Below are positions 26,201 through 36,461 of a stretch of DNA of 64,000 nt, piece after piece. The first letter of the stretch is position 1; each line of letters begins with the position of its first letter. The position numbers and the translations under genes are program-made. The DNA comes from Antedon mediterranea (Eukaryota; Echinodermata; Crinoidea; Comatulida; Antedonidae): assembly GCF_964355755.1 (NCBI RefSeq), contig NC_092670.1:34831795-34895794 (forward strand), given 5' to 3'. The notes beneath the pieces were generated by a model, which was given only the letters and a program-made list of their open reading frames with translations, had not been told where the DNA came from and made no database searches.

Positions 26201-27538
26201 TTTTAATGGAGACAGCAAGCCAATCATGAAGTTTCATATAAATCATGGATACTTCATATCAACTCTGCAGACTTTATGTCAATTCCAGAGAAGTTAGAAC
26301 AATTGCTTAAAACTGAACTATAATAATAATAATTAAGCGCCTTGAGCACCTTCAGTGGCGAAGTCGGCCTCTAGAAATCTTTGTTATTAGTATTATTAGC
26401 ATTATTAATATCTTGAACTATATTATTTTGTTACTACCATGTTCTTTATTACACTTTTGCACCATCGTCCGCATTTTTGTTTGGCGTGTTCATTCTACCG
26501 GTTGTAAAATTTTAATCCATTTTTTCCTTGTTTACATTATCGTTGATTTGGTTTCCTTATTGGTTTCAAGAAGCGGAAAATAACGATCAATTCCCACCCA
26601 TCAAATATTTTTAGTAACAACATATATCCAAATTAGAAAATCTTTCACCACCATTGATGAATTCATACTATAAATTGGTTTTTCTTTGTACGGTATTAAC
26701 CATTCATTGGTTTTTCTTTATATATTTAACCACTCATTGGTTTTAATATAACCTTGCTAGTTATTATTAATTAACCCGGATTATGTCTAATAATTAATCA
26801 CAAAGTCCGGTGTTGCCATACCCTGACATGATTATATTGAATACAAAATCATAAAGGTACAGCAAAAAAAACTTATGAAATAATTGGAAAATTATTTACA
26901 AGTATTTTCGCCTACAGTTTGTGAGAAACAGTCAGGGTGAAAATGTAATGGGGCGACCAAATGTCCTAGGGAACCAAATGTCCTAGGGAACCAAATGTCC
27001 TAGGGAAACCAGTCTAGCACCAATTGATGCACTGCAGTTGTCTTGTCAATTTTCTTTTAATGTGCCATTTTGATGTTCCATAATAGTTAGTCACTTCGAC
27101 CATAGTCAAAATGGCTACCTACCAGCCAATGGGTTTTTGGTTGAATTTAATTTTTATTGTTTTGGTTTGTTTTATAGATGAAAACATTTTTTTTTTTCTG
27201 TGGAAGTGATTATTATTATTAAAATTACAAATCTGATTAAATATTAATCTTTATTTTTGATGTTTTTGGGGGACAGACAATACATCTTTAATAATTAATA
27301 TGTTTACATTATAGCAACAGCTTTCATGCTGAACTTTTTAAGGGTTCATGTACAGAGGTTTGTCTGTTAATTGTAAAAGGGGAGTTTCCCAAAATTATGT
27401 ATCCACATTTTAATATACCCTGTTTTTCACAGGTACACACCACTTGGCTCTGCAAAGAACTTAAAATCAGCTGATGAGGTGTCAAAAAAAGATTCAGAAA
27501 AGAAACCAGAAATTACAGATTATTTTGATATGACATAA
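5282..27538 (+). CDS. NFX1: NFX1-type transcriptional repressor / RNA regulator (RING, NFX1 zinc fingers, R3H)
   Basis: Coding exons: 5282-6269, 6523-6918, 7396-7507, 7798-8006, 8588-8805, 9609-9717, 10402-10601, 10815-10919, 11637-11759, 12110-12201, 13139-13243, 18348-18389, 19741-19833, 23524-23590, 25548-25693, 25937-26050 and 27433-27538. All introns are GT-AG and the sum is 3,225 nt, i.e. 1,074 aa plus stop (human about 1,120). Residues 1-270 are low-complexity with RG/RGR motifs. [19 protein letters not shown] leads into a RING-like C4HC3 finger (C288, C291, C304, C307, H312, C315, C336, C339). About nine NFX1-type fingers ([36 protein letters not shown] and others) run to residue ~850. 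[12 protein letters not shown] resembles the vertebrate linker. R3H domain lies at about 963-1001 ([17 protein letters not shown]) and the protein ends ITDYFDMT, like the vertebrate IIDYFDVQD. The family binds X-box DNA, acts as a ubiquitin ligase and contacts poly(A)-binding protein. The ATG at 5282 is the first in the conserved frame, and the acceptor ends at 5276. Confidence 0.95.
7131..7275 (-). repeat. tRNA-derived SINE in NFX1 intron 2
   Basis: On the minus strand a perfect pol III B-box (GGTTCGAATCC) follows an A-box-like region about 40 bp upstream. It is followed by the tail GCCTCTCTACACCTAGGTGT and TAAAATGGGTAAACAC, which is typical of tRNA-headed SINEs in marine invertebrates. It cannot fold as a complete tRNA. 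A related fragment (CTTGCCTAAGGATACAGTA) lies at 61690-61710. Confidence 0.6.
8825..9487. repeat. 115-bp minisatellite (six copies) in NFX1 intron 5
   Basis: Six head-to-tail copies start at 8825, 8940, 9055, 9170, 9285 and 9399 (spacing 115, 115, 115, 115, 114). The array begins 20 bp after the exon 5 donor and stops about 120 bp before exon 6. Each copy begins GCAATATA and contains CATCTTGGGATATAGTTTAG. All but the truncated last copy end CCTAAGAAACTGACACGGT or a close variant. That last piece resembles NFX1 exon 4 (see findings). Copies differ by only a few bases, so the expansion is recent. Confidence 0.9.
9488..9573. mobile_element. Short foldback element, shrunken copy of the 19.5-kb family
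   Basis: AAAGTTTACACCACGTATAT, then TAGTTCTGAAAAGAACGG, is mirrored by CAGAACTATATACACGCGGT and GTATACTGCC, giving an almost perfect hairpin. The ends match the longer element at 19482-19674 (TACACCACATATATTAGTTC). It lies between the minisatellite and exon 6. Confidence 0.65.
10003..10092 (-). repeat. tRNA-like SINE head in NFX1 intron 6
   Basis: The minus strand shows TGGTCTAGAGGTTAGTGATC (A-box-like) and GGTCGAGTCCCACC (B-box-like) about 25 bp apart. The acceptor stem does not pair, so this is a retroposed or decayed tRNA-like sequence and not a tRNA gene. Confidence 0.45.
11319..11530. mobile_element. MITE (family A) with internal 21-bp tandem expansion, NFX1 intron 8
   Basis: The ends CTCTGTCTACACTATCAAAG and TTTGATATTGTAGACAGAG are inverted repeats. 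The interior is about six copies of a 21-bp unit, CATATCACTACCATATTTGAG. In sister copies of the family (36462, 36650, 41146, 60537 and 60735) this unit occurs only once to three times, so it amplified inside this insertion. Confidence 0.8.
13430..13745. repeat. Copy of the 22.2-kb piggyBac-like interior, inverted
   Basis: The stretch around 13540-13650, with TTTTATAAAACAATAAAAAT, CTTCATCAATATCCAG and CATAAGAATTTCTTATAG, reads as the reverse complement of 22500-22630. It is therefore a second, decayed member of that family in NFX1 intron 11. Terminal CCCTTT/TTAA ends are not recognisable here. The remainder of this 5.1-kb intron has no gene. Confidence 0.55.
14550..14925. repeat. Tandem duplication (~180 bp x 2) in NFX1 intron 11
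   Basis: Two adjacent copies share CATTCCATAAATTAATTAA or its variant, then AAATCAAAAGGCTT, CCATAAAAAGTT and AATCTTGTTA. The second copy starts near 14735. They have diverged by roughly 15 percent by eye. No coding potential. Confidence 0.65.
16188..16500. repeat. Degenerate family-D MITE fragment, NFX1 intron 11
   Basis: ACTAAAGATATATTGTCCCC marks one end. Inside are GTATTGGGCCCAGAAAAAAA, CATTTTAATGTCACATAAAC-like text and TTTTTGGTTGAATATAAC, all shared with 3286-3618 and 27060-27293. The other end is lost. Confidence 0.45.
17874..18083. mobile_element. MITE-like element in NFX1 intron 11
   Basis: The left arm CAATCTAACAACAGGA (from about 17890) and the right arm TCCTGTTGTTAGATTG (to about 18070) are exact inverted repeats, flanked by looser TAGTCATAT pairing. 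About 150 bp of unrelated sequence lies between them. Confidence 0.6.
18671..18831. mobile_element. 161-bp near-perfect palindrome (foldback) in NFX1 intron 12
   Basis: The arms begin CAAATAATGAATGTTTTG and continue TTTCGTGTAATGG. Each contains an inner hairpin arm GATGAAAGGTTATATCAAC. The loop is about 13 bp. A fragment of the inner part (GTGAATGATGAAAGGTTATA) recurs near 29703. It would form a very stable cruciform. Confidence 0.85.
18836..19192. mobile_element. Inverted-repeat element next to the palindrome
   Basis: TATAACATCTAAATAAATTC with CTGTCATTTGA at the left is matched in reverse complement by TCAAATGACAGGAATTTATT with TAGGTGTTATA at the right. A solo arm recurs at 28079-28113. The interior contains AGGCCTA-rich sequence and no ORF. 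Confidence 0.6.
19246..19345 (+). repeat. tRNA-like SINE fragment in NFX1 intron 12
   Basis: GTCATAGCTTAGTGGTTGAC resembles a pol III A-box, and GGTTGTAACTCACGACTCC a degenerate B-box about 50 bp on. Too decayed to be a tRNA gene. Confidence 0.35.
19482..19674. mobile_element. MITE with long inverted arms, NFX1 intron 12
   Basis: Left TACACCACATATATTAGTTC with TGAAAAGAACTGTTGAG is mirrored at the right by CTCAATAGTTCTTT and GAACTAATATATGTGGTGTA. Inner arms GATCGTCC/GGACGATC also pair. It ends only about 65 bp before exon 13 (19741), so its hairpin lies close to a splice acceptor. Confidence 0.75.
20566..21388. mobile_element. PIF/Harbinger-like DNA transposon (823 bp, non-autonomous)
   Basis: The terminal inverted repeats are GGGCCTGTTTCTGCTGC at the left and, read inward from the right, GGCCCTGTTTCTGCTGCC. 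They are flanked by the 3-bp duplication ATA (20563-20565 and 21389-21391). A 3-bp T/A-rich duplication and GGSCCTGTTT ends are characteristic of PIF/Harbinger. Subterminal AAATACGGTAT words are repeated many times in both orientations. The interior carries the Myb-like relic below and no transposase. Confidence 0.8.
20776..21036 (-). pseudogene. Relic of the Harbinger Myb/SANT-like DNA-binding protein
   Basis: An 86-residue frame on the minus strand contains [20 protein letters not shown] followed by [18 protein letters not shown]. That is the helix-turn-helix pattern (Ile/Trp-spaced helix, 'I.L.xKQ..K...L...Y') of the Myb/SANT-like second protein usually encoded by PIF/Harbinger elements. 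The N-terminal tryptophan helix and the C-terminal part are missing, so it looks like a truncated remnant. It lies wholly within the transposon and has no introns. Confidence 0.55.
22244..23087. mobile_element. piggyBac-like non-autonomous transposon (844 bp), NFX1 intron 13
   Basis: The element begins CCCTTTCACTGC and ends GCAGTGAAAGGG, directly bordered on both sides by TTAA (22240-22243 and 23088-23091). TTAA duplications with CCC...GGG termini are the signature of piggyBac. A subterminal repeat TACCCGGTAGTACCGGGTAT, itself palindromic, lies near the right end. No transposase frame remains. A related inverted copy lies at 13430-13745. Confidence 0.8.
23246..23470 (+). pseudogene. 3' end of a non-LTR retrotransposon (LINE) reverse-transcriptase ORF
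   Basis: The frame reading GATCCATCCTTATGGAATGC gives [20 protein letters not shown] followed by [17 protein letters not shown] and a stop. The 'LWN..P..I....S...FK..LKTHLF' pattern is the usual C-terminus of CR1/L2-type LINE proteins. It is a 5'-truncated insertion inside NFX1 intron 13, followed by its untranslated tail. Confidence 0.6.
23600..23800. repeat. 20-bp minisatellite (~10 copies) just after the NFX1 exon 14 donor
   Basis: The unit TTCATGAATATTTAATTCAC (first copies TTTATGAATATT) repeats without interruption. It begins about 10 bp after the donor at 23590 and fades into AATTCAATTCAA. Copies are nearly identical. Confidence 0.9.
26325..26412 (+). repeat. LINE 3' tail with (ATT)n, NFX1 intron 16
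   Basis: TAAGCGCCTTGAGCACCTTC followed by ATCTTTGTTATTAGTATTAT resembles the conserved 3' end of CR1/L2-like LINEs, which terminate in short tandem repeats. No ORF is attached. Confidence 0.5.
26955..27293. repeat. 18-bp tandem repeat and family-D MITE remnant, NFX1 intron 16
   Basis: CCAAATGTCCTAGGGAA is repeated three times at 26957-27006. From about 27060 the sequence follows the family seen at 3286-3618 (GTTCCATAATAGTTAGTCAC, GGGTTTTTGGTTGAAT) and ends GACAATACATCTTTAATAAT. Confidence 0.55.
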
Positions 27539-27551
27539 ATATAAATAATTA

Positions 27552-27561
27552 AATAAATAAA
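27552..27561 (+). terminator. NFX1 poly(A) signals
   Basis: Two overlapping AATAAA hexamers start 14 bp after the stop codon, implying a very short 3' untranslated region. Further candidates lie downstream in AT-rich DNA. Confidence 0.45.
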
Positions 27562-30250
27562 TGTTTAATTTAATTTTAATTTTCACATAATTTAATACCT
27601 GAAATTCAAGAATATATCTTTAATACAATTACCAAAAAATAAAATTACGTCAGTTAATCAATTAAACCGCATTAAAAGAGCATAAAATACTGCATTTAAT
27701 CAAATAAATTAAATTTTATTTTTTATTTTATTCAGTTGTCAACATAGCAAAAACCTATTTAAAAACAACCTGACTGCTACATATATAAGATTACATAGCA
27801 AAAATAAAAACTATGTTTCTATGCTCAGAATTAAGTTTGGTTTGCAAATTTGCTAGCTCATCTGAAATGTAAGTTCAAATAGCATTGTGTTATAGAAAAG
27901 ATTCCAAAAGATGTTATTTGTAACTAGTAACTAAACTAGGGCATTTATTCGAATAAATGGTAATATTGTAACAAAATATCACTTGTTTAAACCTAATAAA
28001 AATGTATTAAATAATGAAAAATGGATATTATGTCTGTAATTTTAATTTGAGGTTAATTGCACGCCATGTGTCACAATCGTCCAATCAAATGATAGGAATT
28101 TATTTAGGTGTTATATAATATGATTTAAGTAATACTGTAAACAATAAATGCATTGTTCTATTGTAATGATATCAATAAATATTAAACTATTAAATGCATT
28201 ATATTTATTTTGGAATTAGAATATCAGTGTCCCAAATTAACAACAATTTGGACTAAATTTTAATTAAGCATAAACTGACTAAAATCAGAGTTCCTTCGAT
28301 TCATTTAATATCTGGAAAATCATAGTACAGTATTTACTTAATTGATTTAATATTGCTTCATAGTCTAAACATTAAGAAAATTCGAAAATTATTTAGTTTG
28401 GAAACCTCTTATGTGCTTTAAGATTACGGGTGTGTTTGTTTTCTGAAGTGGTTGCCGATACTATCACTACATGATATATTGGAGGTATGGTATTTTCTTG
28501 GGGATTTTTAACGATAATTATGACGTGATTGTTTAAAATAACTCATTTTATAATTATGGAAGGTTAATTACCTTTTATAGAATAAAAATAATAGTACTAT
28601 AAAAAAAAAACCATTCAATATGACCGTAAATATAAATTGTTAGTTTTACTTTTAATGGTAGTTTTTTTACGTTTAACCTTGATATTTCGAATTTAAGTGA
28701 TGTAGGCCTATTTGAAACGTTTTAAGAAAAGGTACTTTAAAAAACGCTATTCAAATATTATTATTTTGAGGGCAGATCTGGATTCTCAAACTGGGAGCGC
28801 TAACATATGAATTGTTAATAGCAAGTCAAAAATAAATATTAAAAATTATTTTATATTGACATTTTTAAGCAGTAAGCGCGCTACCCAAGTTAAGAATAGA
28901 TCCACCCCTGGATCAAACCTGCTACTAATTAATGAAATTGGGATCAGTAATTAATACCGGTTATCCAATCCAAAATAGTGATATTTGAATTTCTTAAAAA
29001 TTATAATTAATGAATTAAGGCAGAAGAAAATAATCCAATATAACATTACGGTATATTGTTATATGAGAATAAAATAAAATGTACGGTATATAAATGTGAT
29101 TATTTTAAAGTTACAAATAATATATTATTTTAAAAAAGATACAATAAAGAATTGGCTATAACAAGAAAATGAAAATTGTCATTTTATTTTGGGTATGACA
29201 GATGGTTATACCACCAATATGTTATATTGTTATATGAGAATAAAATAAAACAGAAATAAATGTGTTTTTTTTTTAGTTACAAATAATAATATATTATTTT
29301 AAAAAGGATACAATAAAGGTTGTAATAAGAAAATGAAAATTCTGTCATTCTGTTATGATACGACAGATGGTTGAATACGTTTACATTGTGTTATTGGTTG
29401 TTTAACAGCTTGTGTGTGCATGGAACTATTATTATAGTTCCATAGTTCCATGGTGTGTGGAAACACTCTTAGACTTATTACAATTTACGGTTGTCTTCTA
29501 TTGACCATTATTAGCCATATTACAATCATCGTTAGGTTATTTCGTCGATTTATTTTGATAGTGTATATTGTTCAGTTGGCAGACCATCTTTTGGTGGATT
29601 TATCTCATCATTTCTATGAGTCCGTACGTTGTATTTTCTTTCTTTCCATTTAAATGTTCATAAAACAAATATTGGATATATATGGAATAGCATTTGTCAT
29701 TCGGTGAATGATGAAAGGTTATATTATATTTCTACTCGGCTGTCGCCTCATACCATTATTAGTATACCAATATTAGTATACCAATCACCGTCGTCGTCAT
29801 CAGAAGTGTTATCAATTATCAGTATAATCATATTCTCCCTCCTCCAAACAGAGCGCGGTCGAGAGCGGTTTTTCGTGAGTCCCAATCGTTTATATGACGG
29901 CTCGAATCGCGTTCCGACTATCCACTCGCGAGCGACCACAACTATTGAATCTTTCCCATGATCAAGAGAAGTAAACAATGTGGAATCGTTTAGTAAATTG
30001 TCTTTATTACTACTTCCCGTTTTATAGAATACAGTATAAAATTTGTTTAACCCATACTGTAATGTTATTTGAGCTACACTGTTTCCACATGCACAATTAA
30101 AAATAAAAACCTTTATTTGGCTACTCTACTCCCCCCCCCCCCCCACCCCCGCGCTTCTAATCGAAGGCAAATACGTTCTTTATCCTATTATTTATCCTAT
30201 TTTAACAATCTTTGAACTATCGGTCATCTCCCCTGCAATTAAAACACTTA
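27562..30250. other. Intergenic spacer, no gene seen
   Basis: AT-rich. It holds a CAGTTGTCAACATAGCAAAA LINE-like tail near 27733, a solo inverted-repeat arm at 28079-28113, a direct duplication at 29042-29375 and a foldback fragment near 29703. A more GC-rich patch at 29840-29960 has an open frame on the minus strand, but no splice context or family resemblance. A poly-C tract lies at 30130-30150. Confidence 0.5.
29042..29375. repeat. Direct tandem duplication (~170 bp x 2)
   Basis: Both halves share TATATTGTTATATGAGAATA, then AATAATATATTATTTTAAAA, ATACAATAAAG, ACAAGAAAATGAAAATT-like text and GACAGATGGTT. The second half begins near 29213. Confidence 0.7.
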
Positions 30251-30251
30251 T

Positions 30252-30407
30252 GCTTGGTTCCCACTAGAGACGCAACGAAAGGACGTAACGCAACGTAAGG
30301 GATTTGACCAATCACAAGCGATGGATTTATTCGACTGTCACTTGTCATTGGCCAACACGCTTGCGTTGCGTTTACGCCCTTGCGTTGCGTCATAGTGGGA
30401 ACCAAGC
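30252..30407. mobile_element. MITE family C (GCTTGGTTCCCACTA ends)
   Basis: GCTTGGTTCCCACTA at the left and TAGTGGGAACCAAGC at the right are perfect inverted repeats, enclosing CGCAACG and AACGCAA words. Relatives lie at 42190-42355 and 63259-63413. The flanking TTA on both sides (30248-30250 and 30408-30410) suggests a 3-bp duplication, which would fit a Harbinger-type element. Confidence 0.8.
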
Positions 30408-30659
30408 TTAAATGTAAAAGGATGGTGTGCCTTCTTTGTCGTAGTTTTGCACTGTTCTGTGTTGTGTTGTGTACGGTAACTGTCTCTATGATTTGTGATG
30501 CAAATTATATAATAAATCAATATACATCTGTGATAAATGTATAGGCATACAGATATTCGTCTCAAATGTCAACCATTAATTTTCTTTAAACATGTATTTA
30601 ATGGAGATTGTGACATCAATGGGCATAACGTGAGCGATTGAATGACGTCGATTATATTA

Positions 30660-33530
30660 TATATTATTATTACTTTTTTTTATTCTCATTTTAGGCAAAT
30701 TGCCAAGGATAACCACAAGCAAATTCATTCACTATCCTTCTCAAAGGTGGAAATCCCATTCACAAGACAAACATATACACAAGATGCTCTACATAACCAA
30801 AGACTTATTATAAGTCTTTGGGAGTGGAGTTGTAAATTTTCATTATATGTCATTGTATTCGCCCGTGTATTCGGTAACAAAAATGGATACAGGCGTATAT
30901 AGGACCAAGTATACCGTATAGGATAAACCACAATGTAATCCCCGTATGTTTTCAAGAAGTCTGTTGTTGTTGTTGAGAAGACAGAAAAGAAAGATCATTA
31001 TTAAGATTTACTGTATTCCCAAAATAATCTTGAAACATGTGCGTCGCAATTAATAACTAAATATCCGAGTTGAGTAGTAATTCCGAATCAATTCGTAGGC
31101 CTACACAGAATTAAACGCAACATTCTTAATCGATGACAGACAAATAAAAATTGTGTAATTATTGTTGATACGTTTGAAATGACCAACTGGAACCAATGGC
31201 ACCACTCCTGTGTCCTCAATTATTTTTTATCGCTTAATAACGAAGTTCAACTTTACAATTCGTTCTAAAGTCATTAAGAATCGAATTAACAAAGCTGTCG
31301 TCTGCGACACGTCCGCGCTCGCAGATTGCCGGGGCTGGTGCTGCGAGCTATTCTTAACCTTTAGAAGTCAGTTCGCCCTGTGAATTATTAACTTTGTTTT
31401 ATTAATCCGAAGGGAATCGAGTCCCGCCGATTTCAAACACCGACCCTTTGATTCGTCTGCTTAGATTTACAACTTTAAATCCTAATACTGATTTGTGGTG
31501 CAACATAATTAACAAATTATTTAAACATATGTTATTTGTCGAGTATTATTGTGTCGATTATTGAAGTGTGTGTCCAGTCCTTGTTATCGACAACAATGAA
31601 ATCCCTCTTAGGTAAGTCAGGCTCTGAAAAATTATAGTGGCCTTCTTATATTCCCTGTACAGAACTAACAGTTATTTCCATTTGTAATTAATTACGGAAT
31701 TTTTGACAGTCGATTTTAATTCGATTTATTTTTAATGGGTCGTTAATCAAGAAAGGATACTGGTACAGTGGTTTTACCATGAAGAAACGTGTCAACAGCT
31801 TTCAACTTATGTCTTAAATGTTTCTACTTTTTAATGAGCGAACCTACCAGGCCGCCATGCAGTATTTCAGGACCCTCTAAGATCTTGTATTTTTGGCGGT
31901 TTTACGTTTCATCCTCAAAATATTTTACGCAATATTTAAACATGAGATTAACTAAATCAAATAAGCTTATTTCTTTTATTTTAAAATTAATACATTATAA
32001 ATGTTTTGATTTTCAAATGATTAAATGAAAACAAATTATAATAAATCATAATGTATAAAATGCTGATTAAATTATATAAAATGAAAGAGGCCGTGAATAC
32101 GATAGAAATGGTCGTCAGCCAGGAACTATAGGTAATATTTGGACTAGGACTATATCAAAATGGAGACGGCAACATGCTCATGGAAAGCCCGCATTAACAC
32201 TATTCATTAACACTAATATAACGAGTATACAACACACATAAATTCGGGCTTTAAAGTTTTTTTACTTATGTTGACAAGATGCGTCATTGTTAAAGGCCAA
32301 GTACGGGGAAAAATGTCGACTGATAATGTTGATCATACATTCCAATAATTATCGATCTATAGTTTCCCATATATATTTCATAATTGTTTGGATTTTATTT
32401 GTGTTAAACGATCTTGTTGAAAATATATAGTGGGGGATGTTCAAATGACACAGTAAAATCTCTATTCTTTTGTACACAAATGTTGTAAATAGAGAGGCAT
32501 TTAAAAAAAAATATGAAAAATAAACGATGTGCTAAAAAGTGTATAAAATGAACATTCATCCATGTAACACTACACATAAAGGTAATTAGCTGTTTATAGC
32601 AATACGTTTCCAATTCGAAGTAACACTAATCGACTATATTTGTAACACAGCATGAGCATGTTCCTGTATTCATTTTGTCAGTGATGCAAACTGTATGTTA
32701 TTAATGTTGCGGGTAACTAAAATATATACCGCCGCGCGGTTGAATCTTTAGGGGATGGGAGCGTGCTTACCTTTAGTAGTGCTTACCTTTAGTGATACTT
32801 ACCTTTTTGGAAAGCAATTAAAGCTCTTTAATCTACCTCTATTCCTTTTGTATGCGTGGTATAAAGGCTTAAAATGTGCATTATATCGTCGAATTGAATT
32901 CATCCTTCTGCAATTATATTAAACTAGTACAGTGTATTAACCTAGCATGGTGATCCAATCTGTTTTACATTTAGGAGCTGTGTTAATTTTGTTGTTGATT
33001 GTTTTATTTCTTTTTCAGCGGAAGTATTGATTCTTTGTTTATTTATTGAACGTCACCATCTTTACACTTTGTACACAATTATTTATGTTCACTTTCTTTA
33101 ATAATTGTAGGCCTACCAATTTGAATTTTTTCAAATCGTAGATTATTCTTATAAAATTGATTTTATCCTAATTTTTCATCTAACGGATACAATGCCGATC
33201 GATTGCCACCCCCAAAGTTTTTCATGAATTCTACTTTTATTTATTTATTTTTTTTTTTGCCTTTAGGCCTATTCGCTTTTATTCCAATATAACACGATTT
33301 TCTTACAATGTTACAACATCCAGAAATTCTTTTTTCCTGTGTGGTTTTATTTTCCTTTTAAACGTTGATTTCCACTTCCAATTTTCTTTTATAAAAACAA
33401 AAGTACCGGTCTGAATTAGTACAGTCCTATAACCACAAAACTTAGGCTTGACTTATTTTTCTCTTCCTTCTACAAGCCGGCTTCGTGTGTCCTCGGTTAT
33501 TCCTTATTTTAGGAAGTCGGGAAATTATAA
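30660..33530. other. Spacer, one possible first exon, otherwise no gene seen
   Basis: No coding exon supported by homology or paired splice sites. At 31596-31611 ATGAAATCCCTCTTAG precedes a perfect GTAAGT donor (see findings). The stretch 31300-31450 has higher GC than its surroundings and may be promoter DNA. The rest is AT-rich with scattered AGGCCTA words. Confidence 0.4.
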
Positions 33531-33532
33531 GT

Positions 33533-33716
33533 AAAGGCGAATTTACAGAGACGAACGGTACCGGTAACGGTAAGCGGAAACCGCGTAGCTTGTCCCATGT
33601 ATAATCTGTAGGCCTATCTATCGAATCGTCAGCGCTTTGTGTAAAATGGTTAATGATAACATTATATTGTATATTTGTTATTACCGTTACCGCTCGTCTG
33701 TGTAAATTGACCTTAA
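33533..33716. mobile_element. MITE family B (AATTTACACAGACGAGCG ends)
   Basis: AAAGGCGAATTTACAGAGAC with GGTACCGGTAACGGTAA is mirrored by TTACCGTTACC and GCTCGTCTGTGTAAATTGAC. A shorter relative lies at 57266-57377, and a solo right end is visible at 14500-14545. Confidence 0.7.
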
Positions 33717-33719
33717 TAC

Positions 33720-35080
33720 AGCTCATAACTTTTGAGTGTTTTAGAAATGTGCCTTGTATCATGTAGGCCTATTGTATATTAAATCTTATGCATATAGGAT
33801 GATGAATTACTGCGGCGGGGTTCACTAAAGGAAAAAAGAACGTAAAGAAATGGCTAAATTAAAAAAACATGAATATTGAAAAGGAAAAGAAAATGTTATT
33901 TTGAATAAACATAGAGAATAATGAAGATTGTTTAAATTTAAGGTGTTTGTATACTGTTGTACTAACCTATATAAAATATTATGAATGCATATATTTGGGA
34001 CGCACTCACTAAATAAAGATAAAAACAAATAGTAGGAGCTCTCAGTCACCATGAGAAGTGACCAGAGATGGATTTCCCTCCCACCATTCTCCCATTGTTC
34101 TCACTGTGACCCCTCTTCCTCGATAGGCCTCTTTAACATATATCATTAATAATTACACGAGTTGTCATAAAATATAATATCATTATACGGTATGAATAAC
34201 TGATAATAAATTATTATTATTGTCTAGAATGTCATTCGTGAATAGGTTCATGATAAATCTAGTTCATAATGATTGTGATTATGTATCTACATTTTTATTT
34301 ATCGTCCAGTAAATCATAGGAAAATACCGTGATACAGTATAATATGTGTGTTTCAAGCACTACATTGCGATGACATGCTGGAATAAATGATATGGAAATT
34401 CATATTAATGTCGATATCACATAATAAACAATATATATAAATCATACTGTAAATTATATATATATATATATATTATATCATAGTTTAGATGATGATACTA
34501 ATGAGGACATTTATTTTTTTTGCAACATCCGCTGTCACGTCGCTGTTACATTACCTTGCTTTTCTTTGTCACAAAATAGTACATAATAATATGCATTTTG
34601 CCTATTGATGAAAATGCTGAACAGTATTATTTTACCTATTAAATCATTAAATACATTTATAATGGATATGCATTTTGATAATTATAATGAATCATGGTTA
34701 TACTAATAATGGTAATAATAATGATATTGACTATTATGAAAAAAGGATAATACATACTTATACAATGGTTCTGATAAATAAATGTCTTCTTAGAATTGTC
34801 AATAAAACAATTTCAACAAAGACATATTTTTGGAATCAAACAAGGTCCCTTGCATCGCTTACTAATTGTATTTCTTGGAATAAATGCTGCAGCTATTTTT
34901 AACATTCCAAAGTATCGAATTAGTGTTTTTTCAATCTTATCGAGACTATTTATGGTTTGAATAAACAGAAACTAGATATTTTGTATGTAATCTAAGTTAT
35001 TCACTTATGATAAATGCATTATTAGTTCGAAACAATTTAATTTTGGTAAAATAGGTTCCTGCTAAATAACAGGTCCGCCC
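33720..35080. other. AT-rich spacer, no gene seen
   Basis: Contains (TA)n at 34456-34476 and several short open frames without splice context. I see no supportable gene. Confidence 0.5.
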
Positions 35081-35086
35081 AGTTTA

Positions 35087-36018
35087 ATAATCCATCATCA
35101 TTCATCATCACCACCTGACGACCACCATCATCATGACCACCACACCCATCATCATCACTACTACCATCACCACCAGTACCACTATTGAATAGCACCATAA
35201 CCATCTTCATCATTACTATCACCGCAATCACCATCACTACTACTATCACCATGCACCACAACCAGTGACCGTCATCATTACTACTATAAAAAAACACCAC
35301 CTTCATCACCATAGTGACCACCAACTGACCACTACCATGATCACTACTACAGTTACATCACCATAACCACCGCCAACTGACCACCACCATCATCACTACT
35401 ACAGTAACATCGCCATAACCACCGCCAACTGACCACCACCATCATCACTACTACAGTAACATCACCATAACCACCGCCAACTGACCACCACCATCATCAC
35501 TACTACAGTAACATCACCATAACCACCGCCAACTGACCACCACCATCATCACTACTACAGTAACATCACCATAACCACCGCCAACTGACCACCACCATCA
35601 TCACTACTACAATAACATCACCATAACCACCGCCAACTGACCACCACCATCATCACTACTACAGTAACATCACCATAACCACCGCCAACTGACCACCACC
35701 ATCATCACTACTACAGATCACCATAACCACCGCCAACTGACCACCACCACCACCATGAACCATGATCACAATTACAGTAATAACTATTACAAACTGACCA
35801 CCACCACCACCATCATCATCACTATTACAGTAACATCACCATAATCAACACCACAACCATGATCAGTGACATCACCATAACCATCACCAACTGACGACCA
35901 CCACCACCACCATCATCAACATCATCTCTACTACAGTAACATCACCATAACCACCACCAACTGGTCACCACCATCATCTTCACCACCACCACCACCACCA
36001 CCACCATCTCCCACCACG
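35087..36018. repeat. CCA/CAT-rich satellite with 52-bp higher-order unit
   Basis: The core 35341-35740 has about eight copies of a 52-bp unit. CGCCAACTGACCACCACCAT recurs near 35371, 35423, 35475, 35527, 35579, 35631, 35683 and 35729, each followed by CATCACTACTACAGTAACAT or a near copy. The flanks to 35087 and 36018 are degenerate CCA/CAT triplets. The strands are strongly asymmetric (C/A against G/T). The minus-strand His/Asp/Val-rich frame is a by-product. Confidence 0.9.
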
Positions 36019-36461
36019 AAAATAATTGTCTATCACAATAGCTATTGTGTGCGTACGTATCAGTATTGTTATATTATCGTATTGTGTATATCGAACAACA
36101 TCTATAGAGAACGGATTGCAATGGTGAAATGATAGGATATAAAAATAGTATATAGCCTATATACATAATAAAATATTATAATAGCATAATTAATAAACAC
36201 TTATCCTTCACTATTACAATTTGCATTATCCATCGAATTAATGTGTCACTATTAACGAAATGAAAACACTGATGGACGCTGACGGCAGATTAAAGAGATT
36301 TGTCAGCCAGCACTAACCACAAAAAACATTAATATTGCTATAAAGTATAATCATTAACAAGATTCTATCTAGTTCAGTCATAATCTACTTCTCTGATTTT
36401 TTTTTCATTTTGTTATGAATTGGCTCTAAATGTGTGTCCTTTAATTGAAAACAATTATTAT

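Noticed and set aside
29748..29978. Minus-strand frame with ATG and GC-rich sequence
   Set aside because: No recognisable domain and no paired splice sites. It could be an exon of an unknown gene or a transposon fragment, but the evidence is too thin.
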